Origin: Hymenobacter wooponensis
GTDB lineage: Bacteria; Bacteroidota; Bacteroidia; Cytophagales; Hymenobacteraceae
Direction of reading: 5' to 3'
DNA length: 64,000 nucleotides
Assembly: GCF_004745865.1 (NCBI RefSeq)
Contig: NZ_SRKZ01000001.1
Span: 62,001 to 126,000 of the forward strand
The position numbers and the translations under genes were made by a program. Shown in pieces: positions 46,066 through 54,803 of this stretch (position 1 is its first letter; each line of letters starts with the position of its first letter). Under the pieces are notes generated by a model. It saw nothing but the letters and a program-made list of their open reading frames with translations. It did not search any database and was not told the DNA's origin.

Positions 46066-46765
46066 CTACTTTCCAACAGTGACTTCTGAGGCTTTGCGGG
46101 AGATTAATTCTACATCTGTCAACTGCTGGGGAAACCATACTGTCATTTCACCTTTATCACGGTTTGCCCAGGTATAATAGGGTATGGCGCGCATCATGTA
46201 GGGTGTAGTACTAATGGAGTTGTTAGCTGCATCAACCTGTACGGCGTGCACCATGGCCTCAAGCTGCATAATGCCATTGAGTACCTCGGGCTGGTAGCTA
46301 CTGGTGAAGTTAATAGCGGCCGGTACAATGATGTTGCTGGCTTTGCCGTTGTTATTTGCCCACTCAGCGCAATACACCACTGGGCCACGCTGCAGGGCTA
46401 CTTTGTCTAGATCGTCCCTTACTTTGGGATTGCTACTACATGGCGTACCTCTATGGGCTGCTTCACTTCTTGGCCACTGACTGAGGCGCACGTTTCGTTG
46501 TAGGAGGTGATGTTGGGCAGCTCATAGTTTCCCCGAACCGCTCGCCGCCGGGCATGGCGCCGGTGCCACCCGTTACATATAGCTTCTTGCTTACCATATT
46601 TTGCCAGATGCTGTTCGCGGCGGACAGCATCTTCTGGTCTCCGGTAAGGGCGGCTACGTCGGCCTAGGTGCTCGGCGCGTACCGCGTCGCCTACGGCTTC
46701 CTTTTGGTCTAACTACGGGCTTATGATCTTGCCAGTAAAAGCCGTTTCTCCAAGCATCCTGACTT
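46066..46765 (-). pseudogene. Degraded GH127 beta-L-arabinofuranosidase remnant
   Basis: The minus strand reads family-GH127 (DUF1680) pieces in shifting frames: YWQDHKPVV, then QKEAVGDAVRAEHL, KMLSAANSIWQNMVSKKLYVTGGTGAMPGGERFGE, then NYELPNITSYNETCASVSGQ, and finally PKVRDDLDKVALQRGPVVYCAEW up to the natural C-terminus (IPYYTWANRDKGEMTVWFP...). At least three frameshifts are needed and about 200 residues between ETCASVSGQ and the VRDDLDKVALQRG block are missing, as is the whole N-terminal part. GH127 enzymes release beta-L-arabinofuranose. It lies directly downstream of the damaged GH27 gene, so the 3' end of this locus is decaying. Confidence 0.85.
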
Positions 46766-46855
46766 TTAGGGACACTATGGTATAGCTTGTGGAGTAGTTG
46801 CGCAGATGGGCATTACCCTTCCCGACCTCCTGCTGAGCCAAAAAGCAAAGAACTT

Positions 46856-47155
46856 CTATTTCTTGACCTTCGAAATGCGGTACAGCTTGGCCCCGTGCCG
46901 CCGGACATACGGGGCAAACTCGCCGGCAACCTGGCCTAGTTCCTTCCCCGTCCACAGGTCGCGGACGGTGCAGGGGCCCGAGAGGCCTAGCTGGGCAAAA
47001 TTTATGGACACCTTAGCCGAGTCGGCCGGTATGGGACGGTATGGATTTTTGGTATAGACCAGGAACTGGATAGTACCGCCGGTATTCTGCACGGCCCCAG
47101 CATTATCGAGGCCTACGGTAGCCTGAAAGCGGGTATAGCCAGCGGGCAGGTCATA
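46856..47155 (-). pseudogene. Stranded C-terminal part of the GH27/NPCBM gene
   Basis: Directly after the in-frame TAA of the GH27 gene the same reading frame continues without interruption for 99 codons (YDLPAGYTRFQATVGLDNAG... DLWTGKELGQVAGEFAPYVRRHGAKLYRISKVKK). It completes the NPCBM domain and reads into the usual GH27 C-terminal sheet. It is unlikely to be translated alone unless the stop is read through. Confidence 0.85.
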
Positions 47156-48709
47156 TTAAATCATGGAATTGGAGTGGGTGCCAATGCCGCGCTCGTAGAT
47201 CTTCCCCGCCACCATCAAATCAGCCCCCGACACGCTTTTGTTGGCCGTGACGCTCCCCCACCCCGCCGATGCGGTTTTCCAGGGCAGCGAGCTTAGCGAA
47301 ACTGTGTTGCTGCCTTTGCTTACTACAGGATTGAGCCAGTCGGCATGGTCCCAGGCAATATCGTCACCGCCGTCGCGCACATTGAGGTAGAGCTTGGTGG
47401 CGCCTGTGATATCTACGTCTACAGTCTGGCTTTGGCCGGGTGTTTGGCGGGTAATGATGGAGCTGGCCCAAGCTGCTTCGTTAGATGGAGCCAGTTCTTG
47501 GTCTTGGGCGTTGAATAGGGCTAGGAATTTGTCACCGGTTTTAGGGTCGTCGGCGGTCCAGGCAATGAGGTTACCCTGGCGGAAAAGCTGGCGGTTGTGG
47601 GTGCTGTTGTGGTGCAGGGCCAGCACATCTTTGTTGGTAAGTAGGGAGAGCGTGAAAGCATCGTTGCTGGGCAGGTCGCCGCCGAACATGAGCGGGGAGC
47701 GGAAGATGCTCCACAGGCTCATGAGTGTGTACTGCTCGTCGCGGGTGAAGCGGGTCATGCGGTCGTCAACGCGCTCAGCCCGAAGTCCCAGGCGACCCAG
47801 CGGCAGCATGTCGGCATCGGGGAAGGCACCCTGCCGGATGTAGGGCGACCAGCGGTTGCACACCTCAAAGTGTTCCTTCAGTTGCTCCCAGCTGTCCCAG
47901 AAGTCGCCGACTGTCCGCCAAATATTCGCGTTGGCCTGTACGTGCTTGGCTTCGGCAATAGGCGTTTCGCCGGGAGAGGTGCTGAGCACAATCTTGCGGC
48001 CCGAAAGGTCAATGGCCTTGCGGATCATCTCCACCTCGGGCTTGTGGTACGGCGACGACAGATCATCGACCTTCACGAAATCAACGCCCCAGGAAGCGTA
48101 AAGCTTGAACAAAGAGTTGTAGTAATCTTGGGCCCCTGGCCTACCGGCTACCACCGTGTACATATCGTGGAGCCAGCCGGCCTGCGCTTCCTTGGAGTAA
48201 ATATCGGCGGCCGTGGCCTTGCTCCCCAAAACGGGTAGCTTGCGCTGCACCGCCACTACCGGCACCCCGCGCATAATGTGGATGCCAAACTTCAGGCCTT
48301 TAGCGTGCATGTAGTCAGCCAGCGGCTTGAAGCCCTTCCCTCCTGCCGCCGATGGAAAACGGTTTACCGCTGGTATAAATCGTCCGTAGGCATCGAGGTT
48401 AAAAGCGGGGTCTTTCTCGTTGTAGCCGTGGGCGGTATCGTTGCCCACGTACCACCGGATATCTACCACCACATACTCCCAGCCACTGCTTTTGAGGTAA
48501 CGGGCCATGTAGTCGGCGTTGGCTTTCACCTCGGCTTCCGTCACGGTGGGGCCGTAGCAGTCCCAGCTGTTCCAACCCATGGGCGGTGTGAGAGTCCACT
48601 CGTGGAAGTCGGATGTGGCTGGAGCTTTCTGGGCGGCTACGGGTAGCCCTGCTAGGCCACTCAGCAGGGCCAGCCCCAGCAACGAGGTACGGGATGATAG
48701 AGACAGCAT
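47156..48709 (-). CDS. GH27 alpha-galactosidase / beta-L-arabinopyranosidase-like enzyme, truncated by an in-frame stop
   Basis: Signal peptide (MLSLSSRTSLLGLALLSGLAGLPVAAQ), then the GH27 barrel opening with LTPPMGWNSWDCYG; VVVDIRWY; the nucleophile-region DFVKVDDLS; and the acid/base Asp in GAFPDADMLPLG. A galactose-binding-like NPCBM domain follows but stops at GTHSNSMI with TAA (47156-47158); the frame resumes at once beyond. The catalytic domain is intact, so some activity may remain. GH27 includes beta-L-arabinopyranosidases, which would fit this arabinose locus. ATG at 48709 is chosen for the signal peptide. The gene lies after the symporter and a terminator hairpin. Confidence 0.85.
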   Translation of the reverse strand: MLSLSSRTSLLGLALLSGLAGLPVAAQKAPATSDFHEWTLTPPMGWNSWDCYGPTVTEAEVKANADYMARYLKSSGWEYVVVDIRWYVGNDTAHGYNEKDPAFNLDAYGRFIPAVNRFPSAAGGKGFKPLADYMHAKGLKFGIHIMRGVPVVAVQRKLPVLGSKATAADIYSKEAQAGWLHDMYTVVAGRPGAQDYYNSLFKLYASWGVDFVKVDDLSSPYHKPEVEMIRKAIDLSGRKIVLSTSPGETPIAEAKHVQANANIWRTVGDFWDSWEQLKEHFEVCNRWSPYIRQGAFPDADMLPLGRLGLRAERVDDRMTRFTRDEQYTLMSLWSIFRSPLMFGGDLPSNDAFTLSLLTNKDVLALHHNSTHNRQLFRQGNLIAWTADDPKTGDKFLALFNAQDQELAPSNEAAWASSIITRQTPGQSQTVDVDITGATKLYLNVRDGGDDIAWDHADWLNPVVSKGSNTVSLSSLPWKTASAGWGSVTANKSVSGADLMVAGKIYERGIGTHSNSMI

Positions 48710-48726
48710 GGTAGTAGATAAAAAGA

Positions 48727-48764
48727 CAAACGGGAGCGAGACTATGTGTCTGCGCTCCCGTTTG
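48727..48764 (-). terminator. Hairpin terminator between symporter and GH27 genes
   Basis: CAAACGGGAGCG pairs with CGCTCCCGTTTG across a 14-base loop; on the minus strand TCTTTTT follows. It would end the ara operon transcript before the GH27 gene. Confidence 0.8.
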
Positions 48765-48808
48765 CGTAGCGTTTGTGAGCTGCTCGACACCCAGCAGCTA
48801 GGCCACTG

Positions 48809-50509
48809 TTACCAGAACTTCACGTACAAAGCCGTTAGCATCAGCATCGTAATCACGATAAGGGACATGGTTTGGGCGCTCACCCGGAACATGCCGGGGT
48901 TAAGCTGAATGGCCCGGGGGTTAACCACTGGCCCGGCCAAGCTCACGCCCACCATCAATACCATGGTAATGGCGAAGGATAGGCCCATGCAAATCAGGAA
49001 GGGAATCTCGTAGGCCCCTCTCCCATTTGGGAAAGCCGTGTACAACAGGGTTTCCGTGCCGAGCACCGTGGGTGCGTAGTTGTTGAAGAACACCGACAAC
49101 ACGAAGCCCGCCAGAATACCCACAATACCGGCCGTGGCTGTGGTCCGCTTCCAGAACATACCCAGCAGGAACACCGCTAGAATACCGGGCGAGATAAAGC
49201 CAGTGTACTTCTGAATAAACTGGAAGCCGCCCTCACCGCCAATGCCCAGCAGATCTTTCCAAGTCATGGCCACACTCAGCACCACGGCGGCCAGAATGGT
49301 TAGGCGGCCTACCCATACCTGCTTCTTCTCGGTAGCGTCCTTGTTCAGGTAGCGCTTGTAGATATCGAGGGTGAAGATGGTGGAGATGGAGTTTACCTTG
49401 CCCGCCAGCGAGGCCACAATAGCCGCCGTCAGGGCCGCCATGCTCAAGCCCTTCAGGCCATTGGGCAGAAAGGTGAGAATAGCTGAGTAAGCGTTATCGG
49501 AGTTAAATGCCCCCGTGGAGGACATTTCTGCCTGCAGGCTGCCGTTTTTGTAGAGCACATAGGCTGCAATGCCGGGCAGCATCACAATCACGGGCATCAT
49601 CAGCTTCAGCATTCCCGCGAACAGGATGCCAGTGCGCGCTGTGTGCAGGTCGGCCCCGAGGGCACGCTGGGTAATGTACTGGTTACAGCCCCAGTAGTTG
49701 AGATTCACAATCCACTGGCCGGCGAAGTACATGGCAATGCCGGGCAGGGCCAGGTACTTGTCTATTTCCACCTGCGGAGTAGCTTGGGTGGGCTTGTCGA
49801 AAATCATTTTAAAGTGGTCGGGGGCTTTATCCATCAGGGCATTGAAACCCGTTAGGGCGCCACCGCCCAAGCCGAATTTTTCGCTTACCAGCGTCAGAGC
49901 GATGTAGGTTGTCACTAGTCCACCCACTACCAGCACTATCACCTGAATCACGTCGGTGTAGCCCACCACCTTCATACCGCCGATGGAAATCAGCAGCGAG
50001 AAAATGGCCAGCAGCACAATGATGATGTGGAAGGTGTCGCCGCCAATGAGGTTGCTCAAGGCCAGCGCGCCCAGGTACAGAATAGAGGTCAGGTTAACCA
50101 GCACGTACAGAAACAGCCAGAAAATGCTCATAATCAGGCTGAGCGTGGAGTTGTAGCGCTGCTCCAGAAACTGCGGCATCGTGAAGATTTTGTTCTTCAG
50201 ATACACCGGCATAAAGAACACGGCCACAATAATCAGCACCACTGCCGCCACCCACTCGTAGGCGGCCACGGCCACGCCCACTTTAAAGCCGGAGCCAGAC
50301 ATACCGATAAACTGCTCGGCGGAAATGTTGGAGGCAATCATACTTGCCCCAATGGCCCACCACGTCAGGGAGCCTTCGGCCAGAAAGTAGTCTTTGGTGC
50401 TTTGCTCGGCCTTTTGCTTGCTCTTATAGATGTAAAACCCGTAGGACGAAACCCCAATCAGGTACACGAAAAAGACAATCAGGTCGAGCGTAGTAAGGTT
50501 ATTACGCAT
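48809..50509 (-). CDS. Sodium/solute symporter (SSS family), likely L-arabinose uptake
   Basis: 566 residues with about 13-14 membrane helices. The SSS/SGLT signature blocks are present: DYFLAEGSLTWWAIGASMIASNISAEQFIGMSGSGF in helix 1-2 and GLSMAALTAAIVASLAGKVNSISTIFTLDIYKRYL in the later sodium-site region. SSS symporters import sugars with sodium. Its place directly after araA and before the GH27 gene, in an operon with araBDA, points to L-arabinose as substrate, as for the comparable symporter in Bacteroides arabinose loci. Confidence 0.93.
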   Translation of the reverse strand: MRNNLTTLDLIVFFVYLIGVSSYGFYIYKSKQKAEQSTKDYFLAEGSLTWWAIGASMIASNISAEQFIGMSGSGFKVGVAVAAYEWVAAVVLIIVAVFFMPVYLKNKIFTMPQFLEQRYNSTLSLIMSIFWLFLYVLVNLTSILYLGALALSNLIGGDTFHIIIVLLAIFSLLISIGGMKVVGYTDVIQVIVLVVGGLVTTYIALTLVSEKFGLGGGALTGFNALMDKAPDHFKMIFDKPTQATPQVEIDKYLALPGIAMYFAGQWIVNLNYWGCNQYITQRALGADLHTARTGILFAGMLKLMMPVIVMLPGIAAYVLYKNGSLQAEMSSTGAFNSDNAYSAILTFLPNGLKGLSMAALTAAIVASLAGKVNSISTIFTLDIYKRYLNKDATEKKQVWVGRLTILAAVVLSVAMTWKDLLGIGGEGGFQFIQKYTGFISPGILAVFLLGMFWKRTTATAGIVGILAGFVLSVFFNNYAPTVLGTETLLYTAFPNGRGAYEIPFLICMGLSFAITMVLMVGVSLAGPVVNPRAIQLNPGMFRVSAQTMSLIVITMLMLTALYVKFW

Positions 50510-50596
50510 GGAGTAGAGGTGGGAAGCGCTACGTGGGAAGCGGGTTGACTGTGGTTGGAGGGAGCCGAAAGTAACGGCATGCGGGTGCCCACCGAG

Positions 50597-50646
50597 GTAG
50601 CTCGCGTGCGGCCGTTGCAGCGGTCCTTGGATTGCACGCGAGCTAC
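50597..50646. repeat. Inverted repeat between araA and symporter genes
   Basis: GTAGCTCGCGTGC (50597-50609) and GCACGCGAGCTAC (50634-50646) are perfect reverse complements with a 24-base spacer. It lies inside the ara operon and may adjust relative expression of the symporter. Confidence 0.75.
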
Positions 50647-50695
50647 TTCAGAAGCACTCAATCAGAAAGTTGCAGACTTGGATGCCTTTACTGGC

Positions 50696-52186
50696 CTAGC
50701 GCTGGCTAAAGGCCACGTCGTTATAGCGCAGCTCGTTTTTGAAGGTGCGCAGCTTGGTTTCGTCGTCGATGATTACGTATTCGATACCGGCCATTTCCGC
50801 GAAGTCCTCGAGGTACTCGGCGGTCAGGTTCTGGCTGTAGCCGGTGTGGTGAGCACCGCCGGCGTAAATCCAGGCAGCGGCACCCACGCTCAGGCTGGGC
50901 TTCACTTTCCAGAGTACGCGGGCTACGGGCAGCTTGGGCAAATCCTGCTCCGGCGCCACGGCTTCCACTTCATTTACAATCATGCGGAAGCGGTGGCCTA
51001 GATCCACGATGGTCGCGTTTAGAGCCGGGCCAGCGGGGCAGTTAAACACTAAGCGGGCTGGGTCGGCCTTACCGCCAATGCCCAGGGGGTGCACTTCTAC
51101 TTTCGCTTTGCCTTCGGCGATGGTGGGGCAGATTTCCAGCATGTGCGAGCCGAGTACCTGCTCGTTGCCGGGCTGGAAGTGGTAGGTGTAGTCTTCCATA
51201 AAGGAATTACCGCCGGGTAGGCCACTGCCCATCACTTTCATGGCGCGCACCAGGGCCGAGGTTTTCCAGTCGCCTTCGCCGCCGAAACCGTAGCCCTCGG
51301 CCATCAGGCGCTGGGTAGCAATGCCGGGCAATTGGGCCATGCCGTGCAGGTCCTCGAAGGTATCGGTGAACCCGATGGCCTTGGTGTCCTGCAGGAACTT
51401 GCGCAAGCCTGCTTCAATCTTGGCGGCTTCGCGCAAAGACTCGCGCTGGCTGCCACCTTCTTTCAGGTCAGCGGCCAACTCGTATTCCTGCTCATAAGTG
51501 GCCAGCAGCTCGTTTACCTGCTCGTCGCTTACCTCATTGATAACGGCCACCAGGTCGCCGATGCCATAGGTGTTCACCGAGTAGCCAAACTTCAGCTCGG
51601 CTTCTACTTTGTCGCCTTCGGTTACGGCTACGTAGCGCATGTTGTCGCCGAAACGGATGATGCGGGCACCCTGCCAGTCGGCCCAGGCGCTGGCCGCGCG
51701 GGCCCAGATGCTGAGGCGCTCGTGTACGTCGGCACTCTGCCAGTGGCCTACCACCACCTTACGCTTCAGGCGCATGCGGGCCCCAATAAACCCAAACTCC
51801 CGGTCGCCGTGCGCCGACTGGTTGGTGTTCATGAAGTCCATGTCGATGTCGCCCCACGGAATGTCGCGGTTAAACTGGGTGTGCAGGTGAGCCAGGGGCT
51901 TTTGCAGAATCTTCAGGCCGTTGATCCACATTTTGGCCGGCGAGAAAGTGTGCATCCAGGCAATCAGGCCCACGCAGTTGGGCGTAGTATTAGCTTCCTG
52001 CACCAGCTTGGTAATGCCATCGGGGCCAGTCAGCACATCCTTGTAGACGATTTTGATGGGCAGCGCCTGGCCTAGCGCCTCGGCAATCTGCTGAGAGTGC
52101 TGGGCTACTTGCTCCAGTGTTTCGGGGCCGTACAGGTGCTGGCTGCCTGTGATAAACCAGGCTTCGTAGTTCGAAATGTCAATCAT
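50696..52186 (-). CDS. araA: L-arabinose isomerase
   Basis: 496 residues, the standard length. It opens with [23 protein letters not shown], the family start, and includes the [21 protein letters not shown] region bearing a manganese-ligand Glu, and [12 protein letters not shown] with the second Glu and His. It converts L-arabinose to L-ribulose in the cytosol. ATG at 52186 ([11 protein letters not shown]) is chosen; a frame from 52243 would begin in the upstream hairpin region. It is separated from araD by a perfect 58-bp palindrome and a degenerate copy of the regulon operator (52218-52233), suggesting its own control point. Confidence 0.97.
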   Translation of the reverse strand: MIDISNYEAWFITGSQHLYGPETLEQVAQHSQQIAEALGQALPIKIVYKDVLTGPDGITKLVQEANTTPNCVGLIAWMHTFSPAKMWINGLKILQKPLAHLHTQFNRDIPWGDIDMDFMNTNQSAHGDREFGFIGARMRLKRKVVVGHWQSADVHERLSIWARAASAWADWQGARIIRFGDNMRYVAVTEGDKVEAELKFGYSVNTYGIGDLVAVINEVSDEQVNELLATYEQEYELAADLKEGGSQRESLREAAKIEAGLRKFLQDTKAIGFTDTFEDLHGMAQLPGIATQRLMAEGYGFGGEGDWKTSALVRAMKVMGSGLPGGNSFMEDYTYHFQPGNEQVLGSHMLEICPTIAEGKAKVEVHPLGIGGKADPARLVFNCPAGPALNATIVDLGHRFRMIVNEVEAVAPEQDLPKLPVARVLWKVKPSLSVGAAAWIYAGGAHHTGYSQNLTAEYLEDFAEMAGIEYVIIDDETKLRTFKNELRYNDVAFSQR

Positions 52187-52217
52187 GATATCGGAGGTAA
52201 AAACCTTGAGGAGGTTT

Positions 52218-52233
52218 AGAAAATCGATTGTGA
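52218..52233. promoter_or_regulatory. Degenerate operator-like site upstream of araA
   Basis: AGAAAATCGATTGTGA matches the perfect operator ACACAATCGATTGTGT at 13 of 16 positions. It is 32 bp before the araA start. Confidence 0.4.
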
Positions 52234-52245
52234 AGATGAGCACAT

Positions 52246-52303
52246 AAAAATGCAGTGTTAGTGCCCGTCCTCAGCTGAGGACGGGCACTAACACTGCATT
52301 TTT
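52246..52303. repeat. Perfect 58-bp palindrome between araD and araA
   Basis: Two 29-nt arms with no loop and no mismatch, centred on CAG/CTG at 52274/52275, flanked by AAAAA and TTTTT. It overlaps the araD stop codon by 2 bp. In RNA it gives a very strong hairpin with a U tract, so it can act as terminator, processing site or mRNA stabiliser. Confidence 0.9.
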
Positions 52304-53003
52304 AGCTTTGTCCGTAATAGGAATTTGCACCGTGCTTGCGCTCATAGTGCTTCTGAATAAGGGCTTCTTTCAGGCGCGGCACATCGGGGCGGAGAGTGCA
52401 GCTGAGGTAGGCCATGCGGGCCACCTCTTCCAGCACAGCGCTGTGGTAGACGGCTTTTTCCACGGTCTTGCCCCAGGTGAAGGGCGCATGGTTGCTGAGC
52501 AGTACCATCTCCACTTCCTCGGGCGAGAGGCCGCGGCGCTGAAACTCGTTGATGATCTGCCAGCCAGTTTGGTGCTCATAGTCGCCCGCAATCATGTCGT
52601 CGGACATGGGCGGCGCGCACGGAATGTCGGCGGTGAGGTGGTCGGCGTGGGTGGTCCCCAGAATCGGGATATCCAGTTGCGCCTGTGCCCAAGCCGTGGC
52701 ATAGGTAGAGTGCGTGTGCACAATGCCGCCAATGTGCTCCCAGTGGCTGTAGAGCACGGCGTGGGTTTTGGTATCCGACGAGGGGCGTTTCGAGCCTTCT
52801 ACAATGTTGTTGGCGAAGTCAACGATAACGATATCCTCGGGCTTGAGTGTGGCGTAGGGCACACCGCTGGGCTTAATGGCAAACACCCGCCGCTCCCGGT
52901 CTACCACGCTGGCATTACCGAAGGTAAAAAGTACTAACCCCAGCTCGGGCAGCTGCATATTGGCCTGGTAGCAGGCCTGCTTTAATTCCTGAAACTGGCT
53001 CAT
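52302..53003 (-). CDS. araD: L-ribulose-5-phosphate 4-epimerase
   Basis: 233 residues of the class II aldolase/AraD family. Zinc ligands are visible as HTHSTYATAWAQA (two His, about residue 96) and the third His in LLSNHAPFTWG (about 171). FTFGNASVVDRERRVFAIKPSGVPYATL is the phosphate-binding opening. It converts L-ribulose-5-phosphate to D-xylulose-5-phosphate. The start codon overlaps the araB stop (ATGA), so the two are translationally coupled. Confidence 0.97.
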   Translation of the reverse strand: MSQFQELKQACYQANMQLPELGLVLFTFGNASVVDRERRVFAIKPSGVPYATLKPEDIVIVDFANNIVEGSKRPSSDTKTHAVLYSHWEHIGGIVHTHSTYATAWAQAQLDIPILGTTHADHLTADIPCAPPMSDDMIAGDYEHQTGWQIINEFQRRGLSPEEVEMVLLSNHAPFTWGKTVEKAVYHSAVLEEVARMAYLSCTLRPDVPRLKEALIQKHYERKHGANSYYGQS

Positions 53004-54706
53004 GCTTGGTTTACCAATTCTGTTTCGGCTACTTCTCCGCCCCGCAGTTCGGTAGCGTGTTCAACATACTGCCCAAAGGCTTGGTACTGCTCGTAGCGGC
53101 GCTGGTAATCGGCCACGCGAGCCGGGTTGGGTTCATAGCTCTCAGCAAAACCGTTGCCCATAGCCTTCTGAGCCGTTACCACATCGGGGTGGATGCCGGC
53201 GGCTACGGCAGCGTACATGGCCGCACCCAACGCAGGCGCTTGATCCGACTCAGCCACCTTGATGGGGCGGTTCAGCACGTCGGCCAGGGTTTGCATCATG
53301 AAGGCCGACTTCTTGGCGACGCCGCCTAGGCCAATCACTTGCTTGATGGGAATACCTTCCTGCTCGAAGCGCTCCACAATTTGCTTAGAGCCGTAGCAGA
53401 TGGCCTCCACCAGCGCCCGGAAAATGTGCGGTGCAGTGGTGCCCATGGTCAGGTTCATGATAGCACCCTTCAGCGCTTGGTTGGCGTCGGGGGTGCGGCG
53501 GCCGTTCACCCAATCCAGGGCCAACACGGCCGTTTCTTCGGGGTCGATGGCAGCGGCGGCTACGTTCAGCTCGGCCATTATCTTGTCGCTGAGCTCGGTG
53601 CGCAACGCTTGCTGCTGCTCCGCGCTCAACACCTGCGACTGGGGCAGCAACATACGCAGCGGCCACTCAATCACGCCCCTGAACCAGGCCAACAGGTCGC
53701 CCACGGCCGACTGCCCGGCCTCCAGGCCTAGCATGCCCGGAATTACGGAGCCATCCACCTGGCCGCAGATGCCCGGCACCAGCTTCCCTCCTACTTCCTG
53801 CATGGGTGCTACCACAATATCACAGGTAGAAGTGCCCATCACTTTCACCATGGAGTAGGCCTCAATTTCACCTGCTACGGCACCAGCGTGCGCATCAAAC
53901 GAGCCCACGGCTACTACGGTATTGATAGTCAGGCCTAGGCGCTGAGCCCACTCTTCGGAGAGGTGGCCGGCTACTTCGTCGGCGGTGTAGGTTTCCTGGA
54001 ACAGCCGCTCGCGTAGGCCACCCAGTTTGGGCTCAACCAGCGTCAGGAAATCTTCGGATGGCAGGCCACCCCAGTTCTCGTGCCACATGGCCTTGTGGCC
54101 TGCGGCGCAGCGGCTGCGCTTAAAGGAAGCCAGGTCGCCGCCGGTGAGCAGGAGCGTCAGCCAGTCGCAGTGCTCCATCCAAGAGTACGCCGCTTTTGCC
54201 ACGGCTTCATCCTCCCGAACTACGTGGGCAATCTTGGCCCAGAACCACTCCGAGGAGTAGATTCCACCCTCAAACTGGGTGAAATCTTCCCCACCCCAGG
54301 TGCGGGCTTTTTCGTTGATTTCGGCGGCTTCAGGTAGGGCCGTATGGTCCTTCCAGAGCACGAACATGGCGTTCGGGTTTTCCTCGAAACCAGGCTTCAG
54401 CGCCAGCGCTACGCCGTTTTCATCAACGGGGCCGGGTGTAGAGCCCGTAGTGTCGATGGCTAGGCCTACAATTTGCGCAGTGGGCACATTCTGTGCCACT
54501 TGGCGCACCGTAGCCTCCAGGCCCTCAATGTGGTCGAGGGGGTGCTGGCGGAACTGGTTTTTGGCTGCGTTGCAGTAGCGCTGCTCTTTCCAGCGGGCGT
54601 AGTTGTGCACGGCTTGGGCTACTTCAGCGCCCGTGCGGGCATCTACTAGCAGGGCCCGCACAGAGTCGGTGCCATAGTCGATGCCGATGACGTAGGATGG
54701 ATCCAT
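53000..54706 (-). CDS. araB: L-ribulokinase
   Basis: A 568-residue FGGY-family kinase. It opens with YVIGIDYGTDSVRALLVDARTG (phosphate-1 motif), has LAIDTTGSTPGPVD, and the C-terminal LGGVAKKSAFMMQTLADVLNRPI and APALGAAMYAAVAAG blocks typical of AraB. It phosphorylates L-ribulose with ATP. It is followed directly by araD (4-bp overlap) and preceded by galM 97 bp upstream. Confidence 0.97.
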   Translation of the reverse strand: MDPSYVIGIDYGTDSVRALLVDARTGAEVAQAVHNYARWKEQRYCNAAKNQFRQHPLDHIEGLEATVRQVAQNVPTAQIVGLAIDTTGSTPGPVDENGVALALKPGFEENPNAMFVLWKDHTALPEAAEINEKARTWGGEDFTQFEGGIYSSEWFWAKIAHVVREDEAVAKAAYSWMEHCDWLTLLLTGGDLASFKRSRCAAGHKAMWHENWGGLPSEDFLTLVEPKLGGLRERLFQETYTADEVAGHLSEEWAQRLGLTINTVVAVGSFDAHAGAVAGEIEAYSMVKVMGTSTCDIVVAPMQEVGGKLVPGICGQVDGSVIPGMLGLEAGQSAVGDLLAWFRGVIEWPLRMLLPQSQVLSAEQQQALRTELSDKIMAELNVAAAAIDPEETAVLALDWVNGRRTPDANQALKGAIMNLTMGTTAPHIFRALVEAICYGSKQIVERFEQEGIPIKQVIGLGGVAKKSAFMMQTLADVLNRPIKVAESDQAPALGAAMYAAVAAGIHPDVVTAQKAMGNGFAESYEPNPARVADYQRRYEQYQAFGQYVEHATELRGGEVAETELVNQA

Positions 54707-54803
54707 GATGAGGTAATTCTTTGATATGCAGCCCGGCGCTGACGCCCCGGACCCAGGAGTTTTCTGTTGTAGTGGCCTAGCAGATCAGCTTACACTAGCC
54801 AGT

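Noticed and set aside
47151..47170. Possible recoding of the TAA in GH27 as an amino acid
   Set aside because: No recoding signal or special context is visible and other genes here end in TAA normally; a mutation or sequence error is simpler.
51332..52075. 247-codon frame antisense to araA
   Set aside because: Shadow of araA codon bias; no recognisable domain.
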